Under the pieces are notes generated by a model. The model saw nothing but the letters and a program-made list of their open reading frames with translations, was not told the origin of the DNA and did no database searches. The position numbers and the translations under genes were made by a program. A stretch of DNA of 64,000 nucleotides from Siccibacter colletis (GTDB lineage Bacteria > Pseudomonadota > Gammaproteobacteria > Enterobacterales > Enterobacteriaceae): assembly GCF_000696575.1 (NCBI RefSeq), contig NZ_JMSQ01000008.1:248001-312000 (forward strand), in the 5' to 3' direction. This document shows, piece by piece, positions 37,842-48,361 of the stretch (its first letter is position 1; every line of letters starts with the position of its first letter).

Positions 37842-38096
37842 CACGTTGATCCTCGGGGCTTTTTAGCAGCTAAAAAACGTAACCGAGGTTGTAAACCATC
37901 CCACCGCCGCCGGGTATTCTGTTTTCTGGTTATCAAATTACGTTTCCTGATTTTTGTGATCGGTGTAGCTCTAACGAGGAAAATGAAATGACTAACCCGA
38001 GGAAAACGCGGGGCTTTATCCAAAATTGCGGGTAAAACAGACGGTTCGAAAAATAAAAAACACAGCGGGGGGATGTGGTTACGTTAAGAATGTAGC

Positions 38097-38102
38097 TATA
38101 AT
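38097..38102 (+). promoter_or_regulatory. selC -10 box
   Basis: TATAAT lies 30 bases before the mature tRNA end, and a GC-rich CGCCCGCCTCC stretch follows it. The -35 box is not clear. Confidence 0.5.
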
Positions 38103-38132
38103 GCGCCCGCCTCCATGTAGCAATGCAGGCGC

Positions 38133-38227
38133 GGAAGATCGTCGTCTCCGGTGAGGCGGCTGGACTTCAACTCCAGTTGGGACCGCCAGCGGCCCCGGGC
38201 AGGTTCGACTCCTGTGATCTTCCGCCA
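38133..38227 (+). tRNA. selC: tRNA-Sec (UCA), SelC
   Basis: 95 nt including CCA, the E. coli SelC length. Acceptor GGAAGATC pairs with GATCTTCC, the eight-bp acceptor that marks tRNA-Sec. Anticodon TCA is at 38167-38169 in a loop CTTCAAC closed by CTGGA/TCCAG. The long variable arm (TTGGGACCGCC...GGCGGC-type pairing) and the T loop GGTTCGACTCC are present. It lies next to yicJ-yicI as in E. coli. It decodes the UGA of fdoG, 11.5 kb away. Confidence 0.97.
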
Positions 38228-38461
38228 AAATGCTGTTCTTTCGTTACTCTTATCTTATATTTCCCCCTCTGTTTTTCCTTTCTTATCACCGCCGATGTCG
38301 CTGTGACCGTCCGTACCGATAAATCTGCGTTATCTGTCATTTCATGGCAGGATGACCCGCATATGAAAGCGCTCTGGGTTCACCTTTTTTAGCTACTATT
38401 CAGCGTACCCCGAGCGATGTCGTACCAGGGTAGAGCGGCGTGACGCCACACAGGAGAACAC

Positions 38462-38914
38462 ATGATTTGGTTGATGCTGGCCACGCTGGCGGTGGTGTTT
38501 GTAGTTGGTTTTCGGGTGTTAACCTCGGACGTCAGGCGCGCTATCCGCCGTCTCACCGAGCGGCTGGGGATCAGCGCCGTGCCGGTGGAGTCGATGATCG
38601 ATCAGATGGGTAAAGACGCCGGGCAGGAGTACCTGCGCTATCTCCAGCGGGCCGACGACAAAAATTTGCTCAGCGCCGCCCAGGTGCTGCTGATCTGGCA
38701 GGTGATGATTGTTGATGGCAGCGAATCGCATCTGCGTCAGTGGTATCGCCTGCTGCGCAAAGCCCGTCTGGCCGCGCCGTTAAGCGATGCCCATATCCGG
38801 CTGGCCTTTGGCCTGCTGCGCGAGCTGGAGCCGGATATGCAGGATCTGAATGCGTTTCAGGAGCGTTATAACGCCCTGTTTATGCCGGACGACAACGTCT
38901 ACGTGTTGCACTGA
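38462..38914 (+). CDS. yicN: YicN, DUF1198 family protein
   Basis: 150 residues, aligned end to end with E. coli YicN. One N-terminal membrane helix (MIWLMLATLAVVFVVGF) and a cytosolic helical domain with VPVESMIDQMGKDAG, AAQVLLIWQVMIVDGSE and ELEPDMQDLNAFQ. Function unknown; the inner membrane is likely from the helix. GGAGAAC precedes the start. Confidence 0.9.
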   Translation: MIWLMLATLAVVFVVGFRVLTSDVRRAIRRLTERLGISAVPVESMIDQMGKDAGQEYLRYLQRADDKNLLSAAQVLLIWQVMIVDGSESHLRQWYRLLRKARLAAPLSDAHIRLAFGLLRELEPDMQDLNAFQERYNALFMPDDNVYVLH

Positions 38915-39006
38915 GTGTTGCCATAGTTGCCAAAATGTTAAGCACGTCACATTGACGGTGTTACACTGCGCCTCTTCATTTTCCGTGTAACACGTCAGGT
39001 GACTCC

Positions 39007-40188
39007 ATGACCCCACACTCCTCCTCATCGCGTCCGGATGCTGCCATCCGGCCGAACTGGTCTGCGGTATTCGCCGTGGCGTTCTGCGTCGCCTGCCTTA
39101 TTACCGTCGAGTTTTTGCCGGTGAGCCTGCTCACGCCGATGGCGCATGACCTGGGTATCTCCGAAGGGCTGGCTGGCCAGTCGGTGACCGTTACCGCGTT
39201 CGTCGCCATGTTTGCCAGCCTGTTTATCACCCGGATTATCGGCACCACCGATCGCCGCTATGTGGTGATCCTGTTTTCCGTGCTGCTGACCCTCTCCTGC
39301 CTGCTGGTCTCCTTCGCCAACAGCTTCACCGTGCTGCTGATTGGCCGCGCCTGTCTGGGCCTGGCGCTCGGTGGCTTCTGGGCGATGTCGGCTTCGCTGA
39401 CCATGCGTCTGGTTCCCGCAAGAACGGTGCCGAAAGCGCTGTCGGTGATCTTCGGTGCCGTGTCGATTGCGCTGGTGATTGCCGCGCCGCTGGGCAGCTT
39501 TTTCGGCGGCATTATCGGCTGGCGTCACGTGTTTAACGCCGCTGCGGTGATGGGGCTGGTCAGCATCTTCTGGGTGTGGAAATCACTGCCGTCGCTGCCG
39601 GGCGAAGCCGCGCACCAGCAACAGAATATGATCAGCCTGCTGAAGCGTCCCGGCGTGCTGGCCGGCATGGTTGCCATCTTTATGTCCTTTGCCGGGCAGT
39701 TCTCCTTCTTCACCTATATTCGTCCGGTGTATACCAGCCTTGCAGGCTTTGACGTAGATGGGCTGACGCTGGTGCTGCTGAGCTTCGGTATCGCCAGCTT
39801 TGTCGGCACTTCGCTGTCGTCGGCTATTCTGAAACGCTCGGTGAAGCTGGCGCTGGCTGTCGCGCCGCTGGTCATCGCCCTCAGCGCGCTGACGCTGATC
39901 CTGTGGGGCGACAGTAAAGTGGTGGCCTCCGCCGTGGCGATTGTCTGGGGGCTGGGCTTTGCGCTGGTGCCGGTAGGCTGGTCAACCTGGATCACCCGCT
40001 CGCTGAGCGACCAGGCGGAAAAAGCCGGCTCCGTGCAGGTGGCGGTGATCCAGCTGGCGAACACCTGCGGCGCGGCGGTAGGCGGCTATGCTCTTGATAC
40101 ACTGGGCCTGCTTTCGCCGCTGGTATTGTCCGGCACGCTGATGCTGTTAACCGCGCTGCTGGTGACCCTCAAAGTCCGGGTGAACTAA
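39007..40188 (+). CDS. nepI: Purine ribonucleoside exporter NepI (MFS)
   Basis: 393 residues, twelve-helix DHA1-type transporter; E. coli NepI exports inosine and related purine ribonucleosides. Long blocks match E. coli NepI ([78 protein letters not shown]). Convergent with yicL, ten bases apart. A related exporter is encoded at 53110. Confidence 0.94.
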   Translation: MTPHSSSSRPDAAIRPNWSAVFAVAFCVACLITVEFLPVSLLTPMAHDLGISEGLAGQSVTVTAFVAMFASLFITRIIGTTDRRYVVILFSVLLTLSCLLVSFANSFTVLLIGRACLGLALGGFWAMSASLTMRLVPARTVPKALSVIFGAVSIALVIAAPLGSFFGGIIGWRHVFNAAAVMGLVSIFWVWKSLPSLPGEAAHQQQNMISLLKRPGVLAGMVAIFMSFAGQFSFFTYIRPVYTSLAGFDVDGLTLVLLSFGIASFVGTSLSSAILKRSVKLALAVAPLVIALSALTLILWGDSKVVASAVAIVWGLGFALVPVGWSTWITRSLSDQAEKAGSVQVAVIQLANTCGAAVGGYALDTLGLLSPLVLSGTLMLLTALLVTLKVRVN

Positions 40189-40197
40189 CGCCCACGC

Positions 40198-41103
40198 TCA
40201 GGCCACGCCGCGAGGTTTGCGGCGTGAATCGAGCGAAATCAGCACCACCGAGGACACAATCAGCAAGGTGCCAAGCCAGTCCGGCAGCGTGAAGCTGACA
40301 CCCAGCAGCAGCACCGACAGCAACGCACTGCTCAGCGGTTCGGTACAGCTGAGAATGCTCGCTTTCGGGCCGCCAATCATCTGCGCGCCTTTGAGATACA
40401 GGCTGAAGGTGATGGCGGTCCCCACCACCACCAGATAGAAAAACGCCAGCAGCACATGGCCGCTCATCATCATCTCCCCGCCCTGACCCGCATAGAACGG
40501 CAGCAGCATTGCTCCGCCAATCAGCATGCTCCAGCCAACCACCGGCAGCGTGCCGTAACGGGCGATAAGCGTTGAAGGGTAAGTCGTGTAAAAAGCAGCG
40601 GCAAAGGCAGACGCGATACCCCATACCAGCGCGGCGGGCGAAATAGTGAGCGCGGTCGGGTTACCGTGGGTAACCAGCAGGAAGGTGCCCGCCAGCGAGG
40701 TGAAAATCGCGGCGAACACCAGCACGCCGGGCCGGGCTTTACGCGCCAGCGCAAACCAGGCCACGATAATGGTCGGGGATAAAAATTGCAGTACGGTCGC
40801 CGTGGCGGCATTGGATTTCTCAATGGTGACCAGAAACGTCAGCTGGACCGTCAGGGCACCAAACAGTGAGAACAGCAGCAGGCTGATGGCGTCCTTACGC
40901 TGCTTCAGTATTGAGAAGATTTTGTCGCCGTTGATGAACGACAGCGTCAGCAAAATAAAGCCGGAAAACAGCAGGCGGATCATGGTCAGGAAGGGAGAGG
41001 TCAGCGCACTGTTTTCCATAATGTACTGCGCACACACACCGGAACTTCCCCACAGCACGGCGGCGACCAGCACGTACAGCATCCCTTTCTTCGTAACACC
41101 CAT
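40198..41103 (-). CDS. yicL: YicL, EamA/DMT-family transporter
   Basis: 301 residues with ten membrane helices in two EamA repeats. It matches E. coli YicL ([71 protein letters not shown]). Substrate unknown. The start at 41103 (MGVTKKG) is chosen by family length; the frame continues 17 codons upstream. Confidence 0.9.
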   Translation of the reverse strand: MGVTKKGMLYVLVAAVLWGSSGVCAQYIMENSALTSPFLTMIRLLFSGFILLTLSFINGDKIFSILKQRKDAISLLLFSLFGALTVQLTFLVTIEKSNAATATVLQFLSPTIIVAWFALARKARPGVLVFAAIFTSLAGTFLLVTHGNPTALTISPAALVWGIASAFAAAFYTTYPSTLIARYGTLPVVGWSMLIGGAMLLPFYAGQGGEMMMSGHVLLAFFYLVVVGTAITFSLYLKGAQMIGGPKASILSCTEPLSSALLSVLLLGVSFTLPDWLGTLLIVSSVVLISLDSRRKPRGVA

Positions 41104-41195
41104 GTTATCCCCTGCGACGTTAATAGTTTCCTGATGCATAACGCCGGACAGCATAGCACAGGCCAGATGACCCCTGCCTCCGTTGCCAGGGGTAA

Positions 41196-41750
41196 CTATA
41201 ACGCCTGGGTTTTCATGTGTTTTTCAATGAGGTGTATATCCGCCATCCGATCCACATCCTGCACGATACCGACATCATCAGACGTCAGATCCAGCGTCGT
41301 GCCGCAGGCTCGCGCCTGCTGCACAATCGTTTTTGCACCCACATCCTCGGAAAGCGCTGCCAGCGCAGCAAAGTACTTCCGGCCAAACCCGACCGGGTGG
41401 CCCTGACGCTGCTGGTAATGCGGGATAACAATCGCGTCCTCCCGCAACGCGTCGGCGACGCGCCGGAGCGTTGTGGGCTGGATCAGCGGCAAATCGGCGG
41501 GCAGGATCAACCACCCGCCAGCATCACGGGTCGCCTGCACGCCCAGCGCGATGGAATCGCCCATGCCGCGCGTGCCGCCGTCGGGGCGCACCAGATGCCA
41601 TGCGAGGCGCGCTGCCTGCACTGCGTCCAGCACGTGGGTCAGCACCGTTTTACCGTGCAGCAGCGCGTCCAGTTTATGGGTGGTGCCGCCGGAGGCGAGA
41701 AAGCGTTCGCCCTTGCCGGCAGCGAGAATAATCACTGCAGGCGACGGCAC
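41196..41750 (-). CDS. MocA-like molybdenum cofactor cytidylyltransferase
   Basis: 184 residues, MobA-like nucleotidyltransferase fold: signature [49 protein letters not shown], and [11 protein letters not shown]. The MocA branch adds CMP to molybdopterin to make MCD, the cofactor of xanthine-oxidase-type enzymes like the PaoABC encoded upstream. It starts with GTG overlapping the last base of the paoD stop. E. coli places mocA elsewhere; here it is in the pao operon. Confidence 0.82.
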   Translation of the reverse strand: MPSPAVIILAAGKGERFLASGGTTHKLDALLHGKTVLTHVLDAVQAARLAWHLVRPDGGTRGMGDSIALGVQATRDAGGWLILPADLPLIQPTTLRRVADALREDAIVIPHYQQRQGHPVGFGRKYFAALAALSEDVGAKTIVQQARACGTTLDLTSDDVGIVQDVDRMADIHLIEKHMKTQAL

Positions 41751-42697
41751 TATTTTTCAGCCCCGGCGAGGCGGGCGGCAGCAACATCCGCCAGCACCGA
41801 GAGCGCTAGCGAGTGCGCATCCCGGGCTTTCGGGAATATGCCGATGGGGGCGCGAATGCGTTTGAGATCCTGCTCGCACCAGCCAAGCCCGGTGAGCTTT
41901 TCCACCCGTGCCGCATGGGTGCGCATACTGCCCAGCGCACCGATATAAAACGGGTTGGTGGCCAGCGCAGCCTGCAATATCGGCAGTTCGCGGTTCAGGT
42001 CGTGGTAGAGCAAAATGACGGCGGTCTGCGCATCCATCAGCGCGAAAGAGGTGCGCGGATCGAACCCGTCGCTGGTATGCACCTCATACCCCGCTGCCCG
42101 GGCAACCCGCGCCGTCGCTTCAGCCTCCATAGAGCGTCCGTAAACAATGACCCGGGTACAGGGCTGATAGCTGACGGTAAATTCCTCGTCGTGCCAGCCG
42201 CTCTCGCCGTCGCTAAGCTCGCTGCGGAGCGTCTGCGACGCGGGAGCGTAATGCAGGGAAGCCGTCTGGCGCTGCGCGGTGGCTTTCAGCACGGCGTGTA
42301 GCGGCTGGGCCGAACGCAGCTTGTGAATGCTCAGGGTGATGCCGCCGCCGCAGGGCAGCACGATATCAAAATACGGCGACCCCTGGCCGTAACGCACCAT
42401 CCGATCTGTTCCGGAAGCGATGACCTCCAGCGCCTCATGAGCGACAGCCGATTCCACACAGCCGCCAGAGACGAAGCCGCAATACAGGCCGTCATCGCGT
42501 ACCGCCATCTGCGCACCCAGCGGACGCGCCGCGCCGCCGCGGATCTCCACCAGCGTGACCAGCGCCGCCGCCTGGCCCGCCATCAGCGCCTCGGCGGCAA
42601 AACGCAGGATCGCCGCACTGTCGTCGGTGAGAAACGCCGGCTCGGGGGTGAGCGGATCGCGGGCCGCCGGTTCGGTTAAGGGGAGTTGTTGCAGCAC
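41750..42697 (-). CDS. paoD: Molybdenum hydroxylase maturation factor PaoD (XdhC family)
   Basis: 315 residues. The XdhC family binds molybdopterin cytosine dinucleotide, guards it during sulfuration and inserts it into the apoenzyme. Marks: LVTLVEIRGGAARPLGAQMAV, CGFVSGGCVESAV, and a C-terminal Rossmann part with VIVYGRSMEAEATARVARAAGYEV and YIGALGSMRTHAARVEKL. It follows paoC by 74 bp. Confidence 0.9.
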   Translation of the reverse strand: MLQQLPLTEPAARDPLTPEPAFLTDDSAAILRFAAEALMAGQAAALVTLVEIRGGAARPLGAQMAVRDDGLYCGFVSGGCVESAVAHEALEVIASGTDRMVRYGQGSPYFDIVLPCGGGITLSIHKLRSAQPLHAVLKATAQRQTASLHYAPASQTLRSELSDGESGWHDEEFTVSYQPCTRVIVYGRSMEAEATARVARAAGYEVHTSDGFDPRTSFALMDAQTAVILLYHDLNRELPILQAALATNPFYIGALGSMRTHAARVEKLTGLGWCEQDLKRIRAPIGIFPKARDAHSLALSVLADVAAARLAGAEK

Positions 42698-42771
42698 CTT
42701 ACCTCCATCCTGAAAGTGAAAGGGGAAGCGCTGCGGCTCTGGCGCGTCGGGCAGCCAGAACCGCAGGGCGA

Positions 42772-44970
42772 TTACGCGACGGTCGGTAACCCGTGTAGCA
42801 GCTTATCGAGCGTAATCGGGTAATCCCGCACCCGCACGCCGGTCGCGTTATAGATGGCGTTGGCAATGGCAGCACTGACGCCGCACAGGCCCAGCTCACC
42901 TACCCCTTTAGCTTTCATCGGCGACGAGACCGGGTCGGTGTCGTCGAGGAAAATCACTTCCTGTTCGGGAATGTCGGCATGGACCGGCACTTCATAGCCC
43001 GCCATATCGTGATTCACGAAAAAGCCCTGCTGCGTATCGACTGCCAGCTCTTCCATCAGCGCACCGCCAAGCCCCATAGTCATCGCGCCAATCACCTGGC
43101 TGCGCGCCGTTTTCGGGTTAAGGATGCGCCCTGCCGCGCAGACCGCCAGCATGCGGCGAACGCGGACTTCCCCGGTGGCGATGTCCACACCCACTTCGAC
43201 GAAATGCCCGGCAAAGGTGGACTGCTGGAACTGCTTGTCGAGATCGCCGAACTCAATCGCGTCCTCCACCGTCAGGGTACCACCCGCAGCGGCCTCGCTG
43301 AGCGGAACAGCACGCCCGTTGGCACGCACAGCGCCATCCACAAACTCTGCCGTGTTGGCGTCAAAACCGAGTTTGTTCGCTACCGCTTCGCGCAGTTTTA
43401 CGCAGGCGGCATATACGCCTGCGGTGGAGCTGTTTGCTCCCCACTGGCCGCCCGAACCGGATGACAGCGGATAATCGGAATCCCCCAGCCGCACCACCAC
43501 GCGCTCCAGCGGCACGCCCATCATCTCTGCCGCCGTCTGGGCAATGATGGTGTAGCTCCCGGTGCCGATATCGGTCATGTCGGTTTCCACGGTCACGATG
43601 CCCTGCGCATCCAGGTGCACGCGCGCGCCGGACGTGGTGACGATGTTGTTACGAAAACCGGCCGCCATGCCCAGACCCACCAGCCAGCGCCCGTCCCGCA
43701 CCTGACCAGGCTGCGGATTACGCGCATGCCAGCCAAAGCGCTCCGCACCAGTGCGCAGGCACTCCACCAGCTGGCGGCGCGAGAAGAAGCGCTCGGGGTG
43801 CGCCGGGTCCACCTGGGTGTCGTTGAGAATGCGGAACTCCACCGGGTCCATGCCAAGTTTTTCCGCCATCTCATCGATAGCAATCTCCAGCACCATCAGC
43901 CCCGGCGCTTCCCCTGGCGCGCGCATCGAGTTCCCTTCCGGCAGATCCAGCTCTGCCAGCCGCAGCCCGGTATGGCGATTCGCACCGGCATACAGCAGCT
44001 CAGTCTGGTTGGTGGCGGTCTCCGTCGGGCCGCCGGGTAGATTGCCGGACCAGCTGTGGTGCTGAATAGCGGTGATGCGTCCGGTCTCATCGGTGCCGAT
44101 ACGCACATGCTGCACCGTCGCCGGGCGGTGAGTGGTGTTATTGGGAATAAATGGCCGCGGCAACATCACCTTTACCGGGCGTTTTGCCGCCCGCGCGCCG
44201 AGCGCCGCCAGCACAGCATCGCTGCGCAGGAACAGCTTGCTGCCGAAGCCGCCGCCAATAAAAGGCGACCGCACGCGGATGTTTTCTGCGGGAATATTCA
44301 GGGTTTTCGCCAGATCGCCACGCCACCAGTCAATCATCTGGCTGGAGGTCCAGAGCGTAAGCTTCTCCCCTTCCCACGCCGCCATCGAAGCATGCGGCTC
44401 CATCGCCATATGGCTCTGATCCGGAGTAGTATAGATGGCATCGAGCTGCACCGCCGCGTCAGCCAACGCACGCTCCACGTCGCCGACGCTTTTGTCCGGC
44501 GTGTCTTCCGGTGGGGTGGTAACACCCGGTTTTTCCGCCGCCAGATCGTAAGCGCCGGGTTCGCGCTGGTACTCCACGTGAATCAGCCCTGCAGCCGCCC
44601 GTGCCTGTTCGAAGGTTTCTGCCACCACCACGGCGATAGCCTGGTGGTAATGCTCAATCTCCGGGCCAGCCAGCAAGGTCGCCGCGTTCATTTCACCCTT
44701 GCCGAGTGGACCGGCGTTATCCGCCGTGACGATCGCCAGGACGCCAGGAGCGCGCTGCGCCGCCTCAACATCGAGCGTCGTGATGCGGCCTTTCGCAATG
44801 GCGGAGCCGACCACATGGCCATAGGCTGCATCAGGCGCTTCATCGTGCCATTCATAGGCGTAGGTTGCCGAGCCGGTGGTTTTCAGCGGCCCGTCGATAC
44901 GATCGTGCGGGCGGCCCACCACTTTCAGCTGATCGATGGGGTTGTTGGTAGCCGGTTTATCAAATTTCAT
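42772..44970 (-). CDS. paoC: Aldehyde oxidoreductase molybdenum subunit PaoC
   Basis: 732 residues, the E. coli PaoC length and close in sequence. It binds MCD and oxidises aldehydes to acids, preferring aromatic ones in E. coli. Marks: [44 protein letters not shown], and the catalytic Glu in [15 protein letters not shown]. The motif GGGFGS has Ser where E. coli PaoC, as I recall, has Gly. Four-base overlap with paoB. Confidence 0.94.
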   Translation of the reverse strand: MKFDKPATNNPIDQLKVVGRPHDRIDGPLKTTGSATYAYEWHDEAPDAAYGHVVGSAIAKGRITTLDVEAAQRAPGVLAIVTADNAGPLGKGEMNAATLLAGPEIEHYHQAIAVVVAETFEQARAAAGLIHVEYQREPGAYDLAAEKPGVTTPPEDTPDKSVGDVERALADAAVQLDAIYTTPDQSHMAMEPHASMAAWEGEKLTLWTSSQMIDWWRGDLAKTLNIPAENIRVRSPFIGGGFGSKLFLRSDAVLAALGARAAKRPVKVMLPRPFIPNNTTHRPATVQHVRIGTDETGRITAIQHHSWSGNLPGGPTETATNQTELLYAGANRHTGLRLAELDLPEGNSMRAPGEAPGLMVLEIAIDEMAEKLGMDPVEFRILNDTQVDPAHPERFFSRRQLVECLRTGAERFGWHARNPQPGQVRDGRWLVGLGMAAGFRNNIVTTSGARVHLDAQGIVTVETDMTDIGTGSYTIIAQTAAEMMGVPLERVVVRLGDSDYPLSSGSGGQWGANSSTAGVYAACVKLREAVANKLGFDANTAEFVDGAVRANGRAVPLSEAAAGGTLTVEDAIEFGDLDKQFQQSTFAGHFVEVGVDIATGEVRVRRMLAVCAAGRILNPKTARSQVIGAMTMGLGGALMEELAVDTQQGFFVNHDMAGYEVPVHADIPEQEVIFLDDTDPVSSPMKAKGVGELGLCGVSAAIANAIYNATGVRVRDYPITLDKLLHGLPTVA

Positions 44971-45923
44971 GGTTGTGCCCCCGCTTCTGCCAGCACCGAG
45001 GCGAGCGTGCGCTTCGCCAGTGTCAGCTTGAATTCGTTTTCACTGGTTGGCTGCGCGTCGGCGAACAGCTGGTCGTAGACCGCCTGCGCGCCCTGTGGCA
45101 GCTGTGCATCCGCTTCATCGCGCCGCCAGGGTTTATGTGCCACCCCGCCCAGCGCCACGCGTCCGGTGCCATCGGCCTGCACCACCGCCGCGACGGATAC
45201 CAGCGCAAACGCATAGGAGGCGCGATCGCGCACTTTGCGATAGATGTGCGTGCCGCCGGCCGGAGGCGGCAGCGTTACCGCCACGATCAGCTCGCCGGGT
45301 GCCAGCACGGTTTCCAGATGCGGCGTATCGCCCGGCGCGCGGTAGAAGTCAGCCAGCGGGATGCGGCGTTCGCTCCCGTCCGGGTTTACGGTTTCCACCA
45401 CGGCGTCCAGCACTTGCATCGCAACCGCCATATCACTCGGATGCGTGGCGATGCAGGCCTCGCTGGCTCCGACCACCGCTAGCTGACGGCTGTAGCCTGT
45501 CAGGGCCGCACAGCCGCTGCCGGGCTGGCGCTTATTGCAGGGCTGGTTGGTGTCGTAGAAATAGGGGCAGCGTGTGCGCTGCAGCAGATTGCCCGCGGTA
45601 GTCGCCCGGTTACGCAACTGGCCCGACGCCCCCGCCAGCAGCGCGCGGGACAGCACGCCGTAATCGCGACGCACGCGCTCATCGGCAGCCAGATCGGTAT
45701 TGCGCACCAGCGCCCCGATGCGCAGTCCGCGATCGGCGGCAGGTTCGATGCTGTCCAGCGCCAGGCCATTGACGTCGATCAGATGAACCGGGGTCTCAAT
45801 TTCCAGCTTCATCAGGTCGAGCAGGTTGGTGCCGCCAGCGATAAATTTAGCTCCCGGCGTGCGCTGCGCGCTGGCTGCCGCTTCGGCGGGCGAATTCACG
45901 CGTTGGTAGGTAAAGGCTTTCAT
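44967..45923 (-). CDS. paoB: Aldehyde oxidoreductase FAD subunit PaoB
   Basis: 318 residues, FAD-binding subunit of the PaoABC complex. FAD motif [16 protein letters not shown] and [38 protein letters not shown]. The cysteines in that stretch form the extra 4Fe-4S site known for E. coli PaoB. It passes electrons between the iron-sulfur subunit and an external acceptor. Overlaps both neighbours by four bases. Confidence 0.94.
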   Translation of the reverse strand: MKAFTYQRVNSPAEAAASAQRTPGAKFIAGGTNLLDLMKLEIETPVHLIDVNGLALDSIEPAADRGLRIGALVRNTDLAADERVRRDYGVLSRALLAGASGQLRNRATTAGNLLQRTRCPYFYDTNQPCNKRQPGSGCAALTGYSRQLAVVGASEACIATHPSDMAVAMQVLDAVVETVNPDGSERRIPLADFYRAPGDTPHLETVLAPGELIVAVTLPPPAGGTHIYRKVRDRASYAFALVSVAAVVQADGTGRVALGGVAHKPWRRDEADAQLPQGAQAVYDQLFADAQPTSENEFKLTLAKRTLASVLAEAGAQP

Positions 45924-46510
45924 CGTCCTTCCCCCCCGGCGACATCCTCGATCGCAGCCAGAATATTGGCGTACGCTCCACAGCGGCAGATATTCCCGCT
46001 CATGCGCTCCCGGATCTCATCCGCAGTCATTTGCGGCGGTGATACCAGATCGTGGGTGACGTGGCTCGGAATGCCCGCCTCAATTTCTTGCAGCACCGCC
46101 ACGGATGAACAGATCTGGCCCGGCGTGCAGTACCCGCACTGGTAGCCGTCATGTTTTACAAACGCCGCCTGCATCGGGTGCAAATTGTCCGGCGTACCCA
46201 GCCCTTCAATGGTGGTGACTTCCGCATCCTGATGCATCACCGCGAGGGTCAGACAGGCGTTGATGCGTCGTCCGTCAACGATGACGGTACAGGCGCCGCA
46301 CTGGCCGTGGTCGCACCCTTTTTTGGTGCCGGTGAGATGCAGATTCTCGCGCAGCGCATCCAGCAGCGTGGTGCGGGTATCCACGTCCAGCTCGCGGATC
46401 ACGCCATTCACGTTGAGTCGCAGGGGTAGCGTTTCAGGCTGCGGGGTAACAGCGCGCCCATCCGGTTGCGGCAGCTGCCCGTATTCTGTGTTTTCGCCGT
46501 GGTTGCTCAT
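45920..46510 (-). CDS. paoA: Aldehyde oxidoreductase iron-sulfur subunit PaoA, without Tat signal
   Basis: 196 residues with two 2Fe-2S clusters: [14 protein letters not shown] plus NACL for the plant-type site, and [14 protein letters not shown] plus [12 protein letters not shown] for the second. E. coli PaoA, as I recall, has about 229 residues and a twin-arginine signal that takes the whole complex to the periplasm. Here the first residues [11 protein letters not shown] match its N-terminus and the core resumes at [12 protein letters not shown], but the RR signal between is missing. GGAGG seven bases before the ATG supports the start. A cytoplasmic enzyme is inferred. Confidence 0.9.
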   Translation of the reverse strand: MSNHGENTEYGQLPQPDGRAVTPQPETLPLRLNVNGVIRELDVDTRTTLLDALRENLHLTGTKKGCDHGQCGACTVIVDGRRINACLTLAVMHQDAEVTTIEGLGTPDNLHPMQAAFVKHDGYQCGYCTPGQICSSVAVLQEIEAGIPSHVTHDLVSPPQMTADEIRERMSGNICRCGAYANILAAIEDVAGGEGR

Positions 46511-46782
46511 ACCAGGCCTCCAGTATTTTTAAAAATGAGTGGTTGCCGCTTATGCACTGCACGGCTTTTTTAATAACGAATAGTTAATGATAGTCGGCGC
46601 TGGCTTTCGCGCTGCGCAGACTGCGGTGAGACATGCTCAGTAATGCGCTCATGCTGCGTCAGGCGCGGTCGCGCGGATGTCCTGGAAATGTCTGCTTTTG
46701 ATAGCTTTACGTTACGGATACGCAAATCCCTTTTAATGGGGCGGGTATTATTCTGACCGCCGTAGTTAACAGGGATATCACG

Positions 46783-47325
46783 GTGGAAATGAACAGGATT
46801 AAGGAAGGTGGGTTGAGGCTGCTCACACCCGGAGAGATCGTGCTTGCCCGCAGCGTCTTCAGAAACAGCATTACCTGGCATAAGGTCTGGATACACCGGG
46901 ACAGCTATCTGCCGTTTGGACTGCAAAATAAAAACGTGGCGATGGCACCCAATGGGGAAATCTACCTGAGAAATCATTATCGGGATGATTTTTCTAAAGC
47001 GTCGATTGCGTTACAGCATATTTTCATCCATGAACTGGCGCATGTCTGGCAGCGAGAAAGAGGAATGAATGTGCGCTTGCGCGGGGCATTCAGCTGGGCG
47101 GCAAATTATGACTATGTGCTGGACAGCCGATTTTTAAATGAATATCCGCTTGAGCAGCAGGCACAGATTATTGCGGATTATTTTGTATTAGACAGATACG
47201 GATATTATTTATGGGCAGAGAGCCGTAAAAACCATGATGTCAGCTGCATAAATAACGTTTCAGAGAGTCAACTGCGCGATCTTTATAAAAAGACACTCAC
47301 TTTTTTCTCTTCGGGCAGTAAATAA
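46783..47325 (+). CDS. HExxH zinc-metallopeptidase-like protein, putative secreted effector
   Basis: 180 residues, no signal peptide. The zinc motif is in HIFIHELAHVWQRERG, and a later LNEYPLEQQAQIIADYFV may supply the third ligand. Proteins of this type are often annotated as Vgr-related and occur beside type VI secretion genes. No secretion gene is in the window. It is AT-richer than its neighbours and its stop is followed at once by the first of two lipoprotein genes, as expected for an effector and its immunity proteins. Start GTG 46783 or ATG 46789. Function as a peptidase effector is inference. Confidence 0.6.
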   Translation: MEMNRIKEGGLRLLTPGEIVLARSVFRNSITWHKVWIHRDSYLPFGLQNKNVAMAPNGEIYLRNHYRDDFSKASIALQHIFIHELAHVWQRERGMNVRLRGAFSWAANYDYVLDSRFLNEYPLEQQAQIIADYFVLDRYGYYLWAESRKNHDVSCINNVSESQLRDLYKKTLTFFSSGSK

Positions 47326-47771
47326 TGAAGATGATAATTCAACTTACAACAGTGTTACTTGCGACGTTGATGCTTACTGGTTGCCCTGTAATGGATCGAG
47401 ATTTAGATAAGCGTTACGCTCCACCAGATATTTCTATAATCACATTAACAGGTGATGACGTTTGCATGGCAGTGCCTTATCCTTCTGATTACCAGTTGCG
47501 CATGATCAGCATTAATCCTCGCGGCACCGACCCTAAAACCTGGTGGTATAAAGCAGAGCCTGACCTCAAACTCACTATCAATCAGGGCCAGATTTGTATT
47601 CCGCCCTCGTTTTACACGTTTGAACCGCACCAGCAATACGTAATCCGCACGGTTATGTGGTCGGATAAAAAATATCAACAAACCCAATATGGAGGCAGGG
47701 CTGTAATTGCCGCTTTCGAAATCGAGGACGGCCATGCCTGGCGGGTAATACTTGAAGAAAGAGAACAATAA
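47325..47771 (+). CDS. Putative periplasmic immunity lipoprotein 1
   Basis: 148 residues. Lipobox LMLTGC near residue 20 predicts a lipoprotein. The mature part starts PVMDRDLDKRY and ends FEIEDGHAWRVILEEREQ; both blocks recur in the next gene. Start ATG shares a base with the stop region of the HExxH gene (TAATG). Similar proteins are annotated as putative T6SS immunity periplasmic lipoproteins. Confidence 0.65.
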   Translation: MKMIIQLTTVLLATLMLTGCPVMDRDLDKRYAPPDISIITLTGDDVCMAVPYPSDYQLRMISINPRGTDPKTWWYKAEPDLKLTINQGQICIPPSFYTFEPHQQYVIRTVMWSDKKYQQTQYGGRAVIAAFEIEDGHAWRVILEEREQ

Positions 47772-47853
47772 CGTTCGCTGTCGAAATGTCTCTGAGCATG
47801 AACTTCTCTCACTTTTTGCCAGAACGTTGTCATTTTTCCCATAGGAAGATCAG

Positions 47854-48294
47854 ATGAATTTCGCTGTAAAGCTCACTCTGCTCTCAGCCTCGCTACTCTT
47901 ATTAACAGGCTGCCCAATAATGGATCGGGATTTAGACTTGCGCTATCCCGAACCCGACATCACCACCGCAACGAAGGTAGATGATAATCTCTGTGTAGCC
48001 ATTCCTGATCCTGCAGATTTCCAGATAAGAATGGTTATGATCTATCCTCGTAATATGCCACCAAAAGAACGTTGGTATCAGTTGAAGCCTGCGTTGAATG
48101 TCAGTGACGGACAAGTTTGCATTCCCTCTTCTCTCTATAAATTTGATTCGCGTCGTGAGTACGTAGTGCAACTTATTATGTGGTCTGATGAAAAGGCAAA
48201 AAGGACAAAATATGGCAGCCGCGTGGTCATCAGTGCTTTCGAAATCGACAACGATCATGCCTGGCGGGTAATACTTGAAGAGCGCGAGCTATAG
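47854..48294 (+). CDS. Putative periplasmic immunity lipoprotein 2
   Basis: 146 residues, paralog of the preceding gene: lipobox LLLLTGC, PIMDRDLDLRY after it, the shared middle (W..K.AL..S.GQVCIPSSLYKF) and the end FEIDNDHAWRVILEEREL. About half of the residues agree. Doubling of an immunity gene after one effector may reflect protection against a variant. A terminator follows. Confidence 0.65.
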   Translation: MNFAVKLTLLSASLLLLTGCPIMDRDLDLRYPEPDITTATKVDDNLCVAIPDPADFQIRMVMIYPRNMPPKERWYQLKPALNVSDGQVCIPSSLYKFDSRREYVVQLIMWSDEKAKRTKYGSRVVISAFEIDNDHAWRVILEEREL

Positions 48295-48325
48295 GTATGC
48301 CACCCTTCGCGGATAAATATTGACC

Positions 48326-48348
48326 GGCAGGCATTGCGCCTGCCTTTT
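48326..48348 (+). terminator. Terminator after the lipoprotein pair
   Basis: Stem GGCAGGC/GCCTGCC (48326-48332, 48338-48344) with five-base loop, followed by TTTTGTTTT. Confidence 0.85.
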
Positions 48349-48361
48349 GTTTTAACCGTTA

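Noticed and set aside
38133-38461. Genomic island inserted at selC
   Set aside because: selC is a known integration hot spot, but the sequence after it leads to yicN and nepI with no integrase and no repeat of the tRNA end was seen.
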